Source: Ascidia mentula (lineage: Eukaryota; Chordata; Ascidiacea; Phlebobranchia; Ascidiidae). Taken from it: 64,000 nt of DNA. The translations under genes and the position numbers were made by a program. Shown in pieces: positions 38,501-51,679 of the stretch. The stretch is taken from the NCBI GenBank assembly GCA_947561715.1, contig OX387205.1:8685001-8749000 (forward strand). The letters run 5' to 3'. The notes beneath the pieces are model-generated. The model was not told the DNA's origin. It was given only the letters and a program-made list of their open reading frames with translations, and made no database searches. Within the stretch, counting starts at the first letter, position 1. Every line of letters begins with the position of its first letter.

Positions 38501-41500
38501 TAAACGAACTGTTTCAGCAACTGTTCAGTTGTTTAAAGTTTAACAGGGGCCAATGCATGGACTTATGGGATGTGACTGATAGGTTAAGAATCACTGATTT
38601 AGAAAATTGTTGCTTGCAAATGTTGCACAAATGAGACATGTTATACCTCCCTTTCTTGTAAGTAACATGTGATATGTCATGTGGCCCGTTCATTTTCAGA
38701 AGTTTGTGACTGTAAAGTGGTTTGACACTTTGCAATGCAACAAAATACGTTTGTTGCTACAGTCAAAAATTCCTTTTGGGAATATTTAACTTTCTGTAAT
38801 GCATAAAGCTCCAAATGACAAATGTATGTAATCTTACCTTTTGGTAATGGTTATTACAAAGGTGTGCCATGGAATTGCAGTTTTTGCGTTTATTAACTTG
38901 TAACTGAATGGAATTGTGTTCTTTTTTCATTGTAATTGTGACATAACTGATGACCCAGCAAACATGTGGAAAACTGTTTTTATTGCTTCGATTACAATTT
39001 AACATGTGTAGGTTGTTTGTGCTGTTGTCGGTGCACTTGGGAAAATGTGTCATCTGATGGAAGTTGACAAACTGGAAGTAAATGCACCCAAACTTGTTTC
39101 CATGCTAATTTCACTCAGTCGAAGGTATTGAATTTAAGCATCTTTAATTGTTCGTAATTTTATACAGTATCTGCACAAACATAAACCACAGATAGATAAA
39201 TTTAAAGTTTTGTAAATTTTTGAGAAGAAAACCCTCAAGTTTATCTTTAATTTTTTTAATTTAGGCACACTGCAGAACCATTTGCTTTCACATCAGCTTT
39301 GTGTGAAACGATAGCTGCAGTGACGGCAGCACAAAGCAACGTTTTGGAACAAAACATAGATGGCCTAACTGTTCACCTTCATAACCAGGTGCTGCTCTTG
39401 TGCATACTTTTGCAAGCATTGAGACAACAATGATACAGTTATGCATGCATCGACCCATCAGGTATCAATGCAGCTGGTGACCGAAGAGTGTGGTTCGTCT
39501 CTGCTAGTTTGTACCTAGAAGGTACCAATCTGATTGGCTTAGACTGCAAGTCACCACAAAGTAGAATAGTCTCTGTCTGTCTAGTTAGTTGCCAAGACCA
39601 TCGTCAGTGACCAGCTGCACTGATGAGACTCGATTGTTAACTTCACTTTTTTATGTGAACATTTTTGACTGAGCAATGTTTTTGGTATGTAGGTCTGGAA
39701 CACCCCTGAAAATGCCTCAAACATTCTTGTGAAGAATTACAATGAGGTCTTGAGGTGTTTTGGGATTTTAGGTGAGTGAACAAATATATTGTCACCTGTA
39801 GCAAATATTAAAAAAGGTCCACATTTGGTGTTCACTGCCAATGCTGTTACGTAGACAAGTACAGTGTACAGACACAGGAATTTATTTTCTTAAAAGATAT
39901 CCTGTCATAAATATGATAGCAATGCCCAAATTGCAAAGATATCTGACAGTGGAAATCCAATATGCCCATATTTCACATTATGCCTTGTTTAGTAAACTCA
40001 AGAACAACTCAACAAATCCCTGCAATCACGTTATTTGCAAAAGCTGTTATGTTCGACAAGACTACTGCATGTATTGATAGATATTTATGTATAAAATTAT
40101 GACACAATTCACAGCTACTGGGTATTCTGAAATCATCATCAGAGTAATTCTGCAAAGAGCTGAATCTCGTGATGAAAGAGTAAAGGCTGGAAATTTGGTT
40201 ATTTTGCGACATCTCATAAATTCAAATGGTATAAATTTCAACATGTGATTTTAATTTGTGAAGTAAAGTTATAGCAGTCAGTAAAACGTAACTTTATTGC
40301 AGCTGAGTCAATGGACCAACATAAAGATCTAATTGTAACTGGATTTCTTGGTCAATTGAATGAGACAAGCAACAAAGTTAAGTTGAGCTTGGGAAAGGTA
40401 AATATAATATCATATTGGAATTTTGCATGTTCTTTACTGCAACAAATCTCTGACATATGGATAGACAGCTTGAAATGTTGAATTTCACAAAAAAAAATAT
40501 GCCAGAAACACAATATGTTAGTAGATTCGCAGTAGAATTCTGGTATAACTTCACCATTTTATTAAGTATTCTTACTTCATTCTCACAAATGTGTAAAGTG
40601 GATCTTTGTTAATATCACAATTTTAACAAATTTAGTTTTTTTTTATTCTCATAATGTTTTTTAAATGCAGCTTATTATTGCCATGGCAACCCATGGTTTC
40701 TTGGAGTGCGAAGGTGGACAGGAATATGTGCAGTTTATCATCAGACAATGCAGTCTTACTGTGAACCAACAAGTCAAAGATAAGTCGGTTGTTACAAATG
40801 AGCAAGTGCGGACAATGTGTGATGATATACTCAAACTCATCACTACCACTGTTGAGGGCTTGGAGAAGGTTTGTGCTGTTAAACCCTCTAAACTCTTATT
40901 ATAGATGTGGTTCTTTAATATATTATGTGTATAGCAAAAAGTCCTTCGGAAATTTGTCTTTCAGTAACAAAAGAACTAAATTACAGAGCAATCGAAAAAA
41001 AAATTAAAGATGTCGTGGTGCAAATGGCAAAAATCTTATGCCAGTAGTGGTCAAGCTAAAAATGAATATTTCTTTACCATAAAAAACATCCAGTATATTG
41101 TTACAGAATGCCTTTGTCATGGCCATGATACTACTAAGTCAAATTATTTTGTATGGATTTGGTTTTTGTTGCAGGTTTTGTGGCCATACCTGTTTGAACT
41201 TGTCATTAACTTAGACCTTTCTAATGCTCTGGGCGTAATATTTTGTTCTCTGGCCCACATTGCACAGAAGAAAAGAGAAGAGAAAGCTGATGATTTCATC
41301 ATTGATTTTAACCACACAGGTAAAGCAGTAAAACAGAAAGTGAAATAATGGTCATTGTAATGTAAGATGTAGTAGGGTCACACACAGGATATCAGAAACA
41401 TTTCTCAAAAATCCTATGTTGGTCTAGCAATTCTTATCGAACCACAAGAATATATTAAAAACAATTATTGAAATATGTAAAGCAACACAAAATCTGTATT

Positions 41501-44500
41501 AAGAAATATCAATCTCAAGACAGTGTGTTGCCATTACTTTAAAAACGTCAACAACTCATTCTTTTTTTAGTGAATATTCCATCTCCAGTCCCATTGTTTT
41601 CTCGTATGCTTGTCTCTCTTGCTCATCCACACAATCCTAGATCTCATACACATGAAACTTTGCTTCTCTTGCAACATTTTAGTCCCAACATCCATAACTC
41701 TGTGGTTGAAGTATGGGATGAAATCATACCTAAGATTATCCAGCACTTACAAGGTACAGAACTTTATAACAATAAGTTTTCTAAAAAATATACAATTTTT
41801 TGCATGATTGAGTTGTGTTTCTGTTGTGTGAAACATAATATTTTAAAATTTAAAAAAATATTTTTTTACAGATAATATTGAGGACACAACCAACTGGTCA
41901 CAGACAACATGGGAAGATTTGCTGTTAAAGGTAAACTAGCTAAAATGAATAATAACATTACACTTTTTCGATTTGTGTTATTCACAGTAGCAACAGAATC
42001 TACAGCCTTTCTGTATTATTAACTAAGTTGTTCAAAATGCAAAAATTAAGAATGTAAAAAAAGTCTTTTTAACTATTAACATGAGAATCGTTTCAACCTT
42101 ACTTCAGTTGCATCTACATCCATAAAAAACATTCTGTGCTTACTGAAATTTGTGATTGTAAAACAAATCTTAAACAAACAACTTTTACTGACACTATTGT
42201 TGCTAAAGAATTTACAATGTGTGTACAAAATGTGCACTACCCATTGGTATATAACTATACAGTGCTACTCATAGTAATCCACCACTTGTTGTGTTTAGTT
42301 TCTACAGAGAACCGTTGATGAAGTGAACAATGAGGAATGGATTTGTTCTGTTGGACAATCTCTCACCTCACAGTGGAGCCTGTATGAATTTGAGCCTGCA
42401 TACAAGGTAAGGTCCTACATGTTAAGGTAAAATGCAAATAGCAAGTATGGCGGTTTCCTGTTTTATGGCCCTTCAAACCTGACTCATATATCGTCAGCAA
42501 AGAGTTTTCCTTCTCTGCAGAACTTCGCTTATAAGTGCCTGGGTGTAGTGCTGAGAAAAACACAAAACAAGGAGTTTGTGGAGAGTTACCTGGCAACACT
42601 TTTCCTCAGCATCAAACACAATAACCAACTGGAGAGAGAGGTACTATCCTTGCATAAGTGGACTATTTAATTTGAAAGAATGTAGTTGTAAAATAAGCAA
42701 AATAAAGAAAAATGAAGCAATTTGATTTTGGAATATAAATCATTTACACATGTTAAACTGGGTATACACATGTTGATTTCCAAGCATTAAAACATTTATG
42801 TCAAACAGTTTCGAACTTAACTATACCACATATAAAATGTTTTACATCACTAAGGAACATTCTCAATTTTGTGAGTAAATCTGCAACCAAATTTTGCACG
42901 ACTTAGTGAAAAATATTCTTTCACGATTTAATGCATCACCCTTTGCAAATAGCAGAAGCTGTTTAAAACTGTATGTAACAATGAGAGTACAGAAAATGAA
43001 ATAATAACCTGTACATAAGCAAGTCCACTGATAAAATCTTATGGAACTGGATTGCTACAGTGGTTGTATTTTACCAGGGGTCAGCAGTGTGTGTTGGTTA
43101 TTGTGCTTCTTCCCATCTTGATGCTACACTTTCAAGGGTAGCAGAGTTTACAAAGCAGAATATAACCAAGAAAGAGTCATCTTACTTCACGTTTCTCAAG
43201 GTGGTTTTAGTTAATGTTTAACCGTTGTAAAAATCTGGAATTTGTAATATGTGAATTGTTGAATGTCAATAACAGTGTTTATTTTTTTTACTTTTTTTTT
43301 AAAGATACTGTTTTTTTTAACAAGCCTGTTGCGTTTTTTTAACTTTGTTTGGTTTGATTCTGAACCTAGAACCTAAATTTATAATAAATGTTTTGTGTTT
43401 GTTACCACTTTCGTCCATAGAAGTTGTTTGTTCAGCGACAACAAACCTTTTGTTATTTTTAAACAGAGTGAGAAATCTTTGGTGGACTTGGAAAAAACAA
43501 AAGGCCTTGTTGCATTGTGTTGTGGTTACATTGCATTTTATGGACCTTCACAACTCATTACCTCCAGAATTGAGACCAACATTGTGAAAACTATTGTTCC
43601 TTTATTCAAAGGAATTAAGGTGAAATTGTGCGTTTATGGCCATTCACAATTCATTACCACCAGTATTGAAAAACAATAGACTGATATATCTTGTTACCAC
43701 TCTTCATTATAAGTAAAGAATGTTTAAATTATCTTTAATGGGCTTACTAATAAAGTTCGGCCATGAAGTTATGGTTATATGTCTTCATGTTGTGTACTTT
43801 ACAGATGTTGAAATTTTTAATATAGACCTGCATTAATGATATTTTTGGTAGATAAAGCTGTGCAGAAATATCACATTGTGGTGTTGTGTAACAAATATCG
43901 GTCGTAACCTGTAACTGATATCTTGGATGTGATGTTTACTGTGTAAAGTTGTGTAGACTTATTCTGTATAACCCCCAATCCCCCCAACATTTTTTCAACA
44001 ATTTTAGGATCCAATGATAAGAGGTGACATCGCCACCTCTGTGAACCTGATTGCCCGATCGTTAGACCCGGATCATTTTACAAGCAACTCCAATAAACCC
44101 CGCTATATATTTGCTGCACGTGAAGATTTCGTCACAAGGCTAATGACATACATGAAAGATGATATCCATGATAAACCCTCTGTTCTTAAGGCTGCCATTA
44201 TGAAAGCTTGTGCATCTTTAGTGTATCCTTTGTTGTTCATGCTTTTCATTGTATTGAGGTCGCTTATGGATCTTAGCAGAATGCAAATATGCGAAAAAAA
44301 TGTTTACAATACCAATGAGTTTTGGACCAAAGGAAACATTTCTAATTTTACCCGAAAATTTAAAATAATGTATTCATAAAGTTTATTGGCATTACAGCCA
44401 AGCTGGATCATCCTTTTTTTCCAACAAGACAGAGCAAGATCTAAAAATCAAGTTCAAGTTGAGATTTGAACTCACAACCCTTTGCTAATCTGGCTCAACG

Positions 44501-47500
44501 CTCTACCGACTGAGCTGCATAAGCTCAGTGGTTCTGCAGGGTATATTGTGGCCAAAGTACACAGGTGCGCAAGCACACAACTGGCCTGGTGTCCTACACA
44601 TGCATAGGGGATTGCTACCACCATTAATCAGACAACGCATATTGTCATGATGTCTGTATATTATTTTGCGATTAGTTTTGCATGTGTGAAGGTTTATTCC
44701 TCCTTAAAACTTTTACAACACAGTAAATTGGACCCTCCAATAGCCGACAGTGATATAGCTGCACTTGTAAAACAGTGTATGGGGGTCATTGTTCCCATCC
44801 CTGAGCCAGAAGAAGAACATAAAGATCATGTAAGTTTTTATTTGTTTTTATGTACCATATTATTACCAGTGTTGCTGATTTAGGAAATCTATCAGAAATG
44901 TGTTCGTGGTCTGTACGATCTGCTTGAAGAAATTATTCGAAAGAAGCCGAACTCTACAGGACTGTTTTCTGTTTTTAGGGTGAGCTTTGAATCTGCATTT
45001 TATGTAAAACCCGGTAAATTTAATTTCCAATAATACCAGTTTTGAAATAATTTTCTACTAATGCTGCCCGGCATGTTTTAATAGTGCAATACGAATGTTC
45101 TTTTAATGATTGATGAAAAATTTTCAAATAACAATGAGCTAAAGAAATAATTCCGTAAATGTGAATAAAGTTGCAAATATGAGAATGTAATATATACAAA
45201 TTGTATTTCACCACTTAAATTATTACTTTAGTGCTATTTTGAAATCAGCCTACCTGAAAGTTACTATTGTATGAAGTGTTGTTTGAATAAAGTGGATTTG
45301 ACACTAAAATTTGATGTGTCAAAAATGTATATTCTTTAAAGCAACTGTTGTTCTTGTGTTGTATATCCTACTTAGAGACATTTCATTGGTATTTTTTGGT
45401 AGCATTTGGAGCCTTTTCTTATGTCACCTGCTGCCCATGAAAGAAAGCAAGCTTTGCTCACTGTGCATGAAGTCTTCAAATCCTACTACAACCTCTTTAA
45501 AGTCTCGAATGTAATAAAGTCTATGTTGTCTTTCAATAACTCATTGTTTAACAGCAAACATTATCGCACAGACTAATTCTGATCTGTCTCATCTTGGTGT
45601 GTTACTTGCACACTTGATTCCTTGCTGTTGTGATGATATCCCTGAGATGCGACAATCAGCTCTTAACTGTATTCAACAACTACTAGATATACAGAACAAA
45701 TACAATGGTGTGTGGAGATAATGCTAGTTTAGGTGCCATGGAGAACTGCCTTTAAACCTTATTTAATACTATATGTATTATAAAACATAAGGACCTAATT
45801 TAGTTTCCTATAAATTTTCAAATTAATTTGTAATTTTTTTTGGTTTGTCGTTGGTGTAAAAGCAAAACAGATTCAACAATGCCGTATTTTTTTCATATTT
45901 CGTGCAGTTTTCTGCCATATTTAAATTCTTACTGAATAATCAAATTGCATGTGAGCAACCAATGATTTTTATGCATGTAGGAGTGGAAAATGAAGGACAC
46001 TCTCTTGAATCAAGTTCACTTGCAAAGGTTTCCACCCAACTTCAACAGGTTGGAGGTCAACTGATGTACACGGCCATTGTTGACCTAGCCCAGGTATGTA
46101 AACATCTGTTTTCATTCACCAAATGTTCTGTTTCTTATACTGTTTGTGTTGACAGTCCATCGTTATTATGTTACCAATGCTTTAAACAGAGTGTTAGCGT
46201 TATTTGTTGTAGTAGTATAAAAATTACTGTTTTGATAATGCATGCTCATATTAAAAATCATATATCATATAATAAAAAAATAGACAGACCATCAATACCT
46301 GACCAACAGTTGAACTTTGTTGCAATATTCTGTTCAGTATTTTTTTGCTGCATTCATGGAGTTCTATTTTTGTCAGATATTGTGTAGAAAGATTCCTTCC
46401 GAGTTACTCCACTTCCAGCAGGCATCATTGACAGTTTCACTTTTTGACTCCTTGTCAAATCAACAAGGTCCTGCTGCATATGGGGCTTGTCTTACTTTGC
46501 ATCATATATTTGAGTCCAGAGGAACAATATTTGTTCACAAGGTGAGATTTGGTGTGGGTTAGAATTGCCATTGGAAAACAACTATAATAGTTTTTTAATT
46601 TTTTATTTCTGCTAATAGAAACATGACCGGTTACAATTTCCATTTAGTATTTTTTTTGTACCTTGCAGTTGTTGTGGCATTAAAATTGGTGTCATTTATA
46701 TTTTGCAGAGCAATATTGAACCATATTTTAACCCAATGTCTTTGCTTTAAAAATTTGTTCACTTTTGCAGTGTTTTATCATTTGTATCATCTATATTGTA
46801 CCTTGGTGTGTTTTAAATTTATTAGATTGAAGACATAATGTCAATACTAAAGGGAACACTTGCAGAGGTTTCTGTGGATGGCAAACCTCCTTATGTTAAG
46901 GATGGAGTTTTGAACCTATTTTCTTGTCTGGTCCGTCATCATGCTCAAGCCTGTATTAAATCCTTGCTGTCTTCACCTCTTCCTTATACTGAGTAAGTGG
47001 TGTTATACTAAACTTACTGTAAGCATAGCACAAACAAAAGTTTGTGGCCAGATAAATCATTTATCAGCATATTTGATGGTTTTTACCTTTTACCTATAGA
47101 TGTACATTGTACATACTTATATAGACTTTTATATAATTGTTACCTAAATTCTCGTTTCTTCTTCACATTCTCGGCAGTTGCAGAAACTGTCGATAGCATT
47201 TATGGCAAAATATATTTTTTGTACAAAACATCTACTGAGTTGTCTGTATTGTCGTTGTTTTGAACCTTACATAAAAATTAAGCCAACAGTTTTACTGACA
47301 ATCACATATGGATCTAACCATTAGTGTCAGTAGTGTACAAGTTTTTTAAATATTTTTTTACACATTCCTTGTTACCTAGACTTATAGCCACCCTTATTAT
47401 CTATTTGTTTTGATCACAATTGTATGACTACAGCAGTTGTGCTCACGTTTTAAGAAATTGTGTGATTATTTGCAATAAATGTGAGACTTGTTTTTGTATG

Positions 47501-50500
47501 CAGTGTAGTTAAAGCATGCTGGTGGAAAATCGGAAGCACTGACATCCGAACAACAGCAATTGAACTTCTACTTGACCTGTACGACCACAGTCTTCCGTAT
47601 GAAGAAGTGTTGAAGAGAAAGGGAAAGCCTAAAGAAGGTTCAATGAAAACCGCAACTTCTTCATCTCTTGCCGTGAGTTTGTTTTGTTGGGAGAAAAAAT
47701 GTACTTTTGGTCTTAAGTAGTACATGTAGCAAAACTGTGCTCGTGATGCAAGAAATATTGATGTATTAGCTTCTGTATCAGGAATGAAACAATAAAAGCA
47801 ATTTTTCAATTACCTGTAGCATGTTTTTTTGTAATTTTGTTTGCACATTTACCACTGGCATAAAACAAAACAAATTTTCAGATAACTTGCGCAATTCAAT
47901 CTGTTCTGGAGATGCACGAAAATCCACAAAAGTCTGACCTTTCTCGTGAAAAAATCTCCTATCACCTATTTGCCATGGCAATGGTGAGAGTTGGATCCAT
48001 GATCGATGTGCAATCACCTCCAAAACTGGGAATAGATCCATACATGTATGTTACTGCAACACAAAAATGCATGGCCACATTACAACGCTGTTCTCAGTCT
48101 AGTTGAAGGCCTTAGTACCTACTATGTGCAATGCATATACTTCAAATTCTTGCAGTTTTGCATTTGTATCACAGACAAGCAGTGGACTTGCTTCGAACAG
48201 TGTTGGTTGGTCATTGTGACTCAACCCTACAAAGCAGTTTGGAGCAAAGGAGAATGTGGTCATTTTTGGATGTTCGGACTGGCGATACGTTTCTTGAGGC
48301 TCTCAGCGCCATGGCTGGGTTAAAAGAATTCATTAAACATTGTCTTTTGTAGCTTACATTGTATATATAGATTGTTTGATGTAGTAATGACATTGGATTT
48401 TACATATTTGTTCTTAGACATTTTGTTGTATTTATATAAAATAATGTGTTTTCTGATCATTTGTATAGTTCGTTTTGCAAGCACCGCCTTGAAGATGTAT
48501 CTCATCTTGTTAGCAGCCTAAACCTTTATTTGCCAAGCATGTATGAAATGAAAAGGGCAACTGTGGTGGGGTTCTTTGCTCAGGTATTTACAAGTAAGGT
48601 CTGTCAAAAAACTGTTTTGTGTACAAGGCTTCTTATTTCAGCTCGTCTGTGAACCTGCAGGAAGAAATGATGTTTTGCTGGAGATAATCATGAATGGCTT
48701 ACGAAGCAAACTTGTCGATGGAAATACTCTAGTTCGACAACTGTGTATAAGGGGACTGGCCAATATTATTTTCTCCTCACAAGAGCAGGTAAATGTTTTT
48801 GAAAAAATGTTGAAAAAGATGGAAAACACATGTTACTTATCATTGCAAAATATGAATGCTTTGTTAAACAAGTTGGGATTTACAAAACAGGATTTTAATT
48901 AATAATGCAAATTCCTTTTATGTAGTGGGAAACAAACTTAACTTATGATTTTATAAAATTTTAACACAAACAAAACACCCTGTTTAATGTTTCAACTCTT
49001 CAAACATTTTAGTGTGTTTTTACAACCATTCTCAATGCAATTTTTCTGAAATGTTTGTCAAGATGAGTTTTACTTTAGCTCTGTGGGATGTATTGTTTAT
49101 GTTGAAAATATGTCTTGCATTATAACTTTTAATGTAGATTGAAAGGTACAGCACAAGTGTATTAAGTGCCATGATGACGGGAATGGACGATAAAGATGAT
49201 CCGAATAATGCAATTGCATTGGAAGCCATGTCCGGTCTTGCTAGGTATGTTATAATATTGAAATAATTTCATTTTAATTGCCACTTAATGTGTATAAAGT
49301 ATTTTGTTGCTGTGTGGATAACATTACCCAAAAATTAAAACTTAATGCACACTGCAATAAGTATTGCAGTTAATAATGGAAAATTATTAATCCAAATATT
49401 GTGATCCACAAAATTACAGGTTTCTTGATAAAGTTGAAAGGACAAACATTCATTCGATTTTCATCAATGTATGTCTTCGTGTGCGGCCATGTTTTGAAAA
49501 TGTAGGTGCTAAAAGTGTATTTTTTGCATTTAAAATTGCATGCAAGCATGTTCTTAATCTGTTGACACCAATTGAAATTAAGTGACACACTTTTTCAGGA
49601 CAACCCAGTTGTTCGTGTGGCTGCATTTCGATTATTTGGAGCCTTAAGCAAATTTGGAACAGGTTCTTCTGAAGCGTCATATGTGGAGCAAGTCCATTCA
49701 AATCTTATTTCCATCTTACTCCATCTTAACGATGAAAATGTGGATGTAATTAAGGTACAGAGTGTTTGTGTGGATTTTGACATTCCCCGCCAAGTTATTT
49801 TTGTTTTCATTTCAGTCCTGTAAAAAAACATTGCGGGAAATTGGCCCCCACATTGGAGCAAATGAGATAGATGAAGTCTTTCAAAAACATCTTCTAGAAG
49901 ATATGAATCTACATTATGGAGAGTTTATGAGCAATCTGTCAAAAATTATGGTGAGATTCATTTGTTTCTGTGTTTCTTGGCAAGCAAGCAGTAGTTTTGC
50001 TCTTTTTTTAGGTTACTGTTTTTCCGGAGAAAATAAATTTCTATGTCATGGGTTGCGTGTCCTTTTACAAAAGTCAGTGGTCAAAATTGAGGTGTAATGC
50101 TGCAATGTTCACAGGTAAAGAGATATTGTTAGAGTATTTGCAAGTGTAACAACAACACTTTTTAAGGCTTTCTTATGACCAACTTGGACGAGGAACATCG
50201 TGAAACTATGAACAAGGAACATGCATGTAGAGGTGAAATGTTATTGGACATATATATTGTGTTGTAGTTTTAATGATTAAATGATTTTAAAGGAATGATA
50301 TTTTACATGTTATCCTCATCAGTGCTGTTAGCTACAAACAAGACTTTCTGAGATAAAATTATAGTTTATTTCGGCAATCATTGCTGGCAATCTAGTCTTA
50401 TAAATATTTTTATATTGGTTTCAGCGCTTGTACAGCTACTGAAAGATTCTTCTCCAGAAGTTAGAGGAAAGGCAGCCGAAGCAATTAGTCAGCTTGTGCA

Positions 50501-50507
50501 ATATTAA
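35507..50507 (+). CDS. MROH1: Maestro HEAT-like repeat protein 1
   Basis: A very long HEAT-repeat scaffold protein; vertebrate MROH1 is linked to lysosome function, but its role is poorly known. About 39 exons join in phase. Examples: 35507-35543, 35963-36108, 36358-36489, 36671-36833, 37122-37203, 37300-37468, 39012-39124, 40671-40868, 44008-44222, 46826-46992, 48175-48318 and 50425-50507. The model gives about 1639 residues, matching human MROH1 (1641). Helical HEAT pairs run throughout, with family-like segments such as MEELLKKFVPGILPHSFVVQ, IYGAYDILYTSWLQTRDTK, NYNEVLRCFGIL, ATHGFLECEGGQEYVQFIIR and, at the end, VQLLKDSSPEVRGKAAEAI. Exon 30 is placed at 48175 because only that acceptor keeps the phase left by exon 29. 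A few boundaries may be one or two bases off. Introns carry several mobile elements. Confidence 0.93.
37689..38596. mobile_element. Outer hAT-type transposon in MROH1 intron 6
   Basis: Ends CAGTGGTTCTTAAC and GTTAAGAATCACTG are inverted repeats with one mismatch. Flanks ATTTAGGA (37681-37688) and ATTTAGAA (38597-38604) agree at 7 of 8 bases, as an aged hAT target duplication would. No transposase is encoded. Its body is split by a second element (37720-38140). Confidence 0.85.
37720..38140. mobile_element. Nested hAT-like element, 421 bases
   Basis: Begins TAGTGATG and ends CATCACTA, flanked on both sides by GTGTGCGC (37712-37719 and 38141-38148), a perfect 8-base target duplication inside the outer hAT. 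Both ends hold runs of CCGG/GGATCC (for example CCGGCCCGGCCGGATCCGG), unlike any surrounding DNA. It has no transposase and is clearly younger than its host element. Confidence 0.9.
39455..39630. repeat. Small inverted repeat in MROH1 intron 8
   Basis: Segments around ATCAATGCAGCTGGTGAC (left) and GTGACCAGCTGCACTGAT (right) are reverse complements with few mismatches, about 150 bases apart. It may be a miniature element or relic; no target duplication was defined. Confidence 0.4.
44400..44530 (-). mobile_element. tRNA-derived SINE
   Basis: Read on the minus strand, an A-box-like CAGCTCAGTCGGTAGAGC (near 44500-44517) is followed by a B-box-like GAGTTCAAATCTC (44461-44473) at the normal tRNA spacing. 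The anticodon and acceptor stems do not pair well, so this is not a working tRNA. An unrelated tail with a run of A follows toward 44400. It sits in the MROH1 intron between exons 20 and 21. Confidence 0.7.
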
Positions 50508-51225
50508 AAGTCCTTCCAATACACTTTATGTGGCACTTTTAATACATGTATCTTTTATGCAATTATACCCTAATGTAAAACCTGAATAGTTGTACTACAA
50601 CAAACTGTTGACACGATTGCTGCTTGTACAAAATTGTTATGGTGAAGTGTTGATGTTGAATTTTTTTTCTATGCAATCATAGTTTTCTTTATAAACAACA
50701 TTTCACTGACAGTACATAGAGATATTATGTTTTGTTCCAATTAGCTGTTACATAAAAAATGTTTGTGGCATTTACTCATATGCGTTGACAATGGCCATGG
50801 CTTCAGTTTGAATTAATACTACAGTGTAGATTTGTTGTAATTTTCATTGATTGATTTGTGTTTACACTTTTATGTTTTCTGAAAATATTATTTGCAAACC
50901 GATATAAACCTTTTGAAGTAGACCTATATCTACTCCTAATTGATACTGCTTTTGTTTGTCTGATTATGAATGTCGTGTGCCTTTTATCAAGTATACAGAA
51001 TCCAATCTTTGTTGTGCAAAAGTTGAGAAGCACCACTTCTAACAGGCAGGCTAAAAAATCAGTGAGGAAAAAACTGTGCTTCACATAAAAAAGGCAAGCC
51101 CAACGAGGCCAATTACGAAAGCCCATTGTTGTGGGCCGGCTTTTTTTGTCCACCCAAAGAGGAAATCAGTTGAACGTGAAAAGCTCCACAATAGAGACTA
51201 TTCGAAGCATAAAAAACAGTCTTTT

Positions 51226-51355
51226 CGACAAAAGCAACGTCACCGGACAGATCCAACCCGAGGCATGAACTTTCTTCGTTACATTTAAGCCGTTGCACGA
51301 ACAATGATTTGTAACCCGACAAAAGCAACGTCACAGAAAAGACCAAACCCAAGGC
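51226..51355. repeat. Imperfect tandem repeat, unit about 91 bases
   Basis: CGACAAAAGCAACGTCAC recurs at 51226 and 51317, followed each time by a related stretch (CCAACCCGAGGC and CCAAACCCAAGGC). Only two units are present. Confidence 0.55.
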
Positions 51356-51460
51356 GTAAAAAATATTTAAACATGCTTGTACCAAGCTTGCCAGTAAGGC
51401 TTTCAGCTTTCATCGGACGTTTCACCTCGACAAAAGTGAACTAAAAACCCCGCTTTTGGC

Positions 51461-51679
51461 ATGGTAACTCCGTTACACAATAGTTTTTGTTCGGGCTCGA
51501 GTTCACGCCTGACTGCATACCATTGGGAACCAGGTCCATGTGGTCCCTTTATCAAAACATTCACGATAATTGTGCATTGTGCTGTTGTTATCAGAAAAAA
51601 AGGCACTACTGTGTTGTTGTTTAAAGTTACCGAAACACAGCGGAGAAATAAAGCAATCTTGTTGACTGGAATCGTACAG
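51461..51679 (+). other. Possible exon of unknown function
   Basis: An ATG opens 73 codons up to a good GTATGT donor at 51680. The peptide is of mixed composition with Ser, Cys and hydrophobic runs (TIIVHCAVVIRKKG) and has no known domain. No linked exon was found. It may be chance. Confidence 0.15.

Noticed and set aside
44455..44530. Working tRNA gene on the minus strand
   Set aside because: A and B boxes are present but the anticodon and acceptor stems do not pair; it fits a SINE head better.
48046..48106. Continuation of MROH1 exon 29 past its donor
   Set aside because: The frame soon stops, while splicing at 48045 to 48175 keeps phase and restores HEAT-like sequence.
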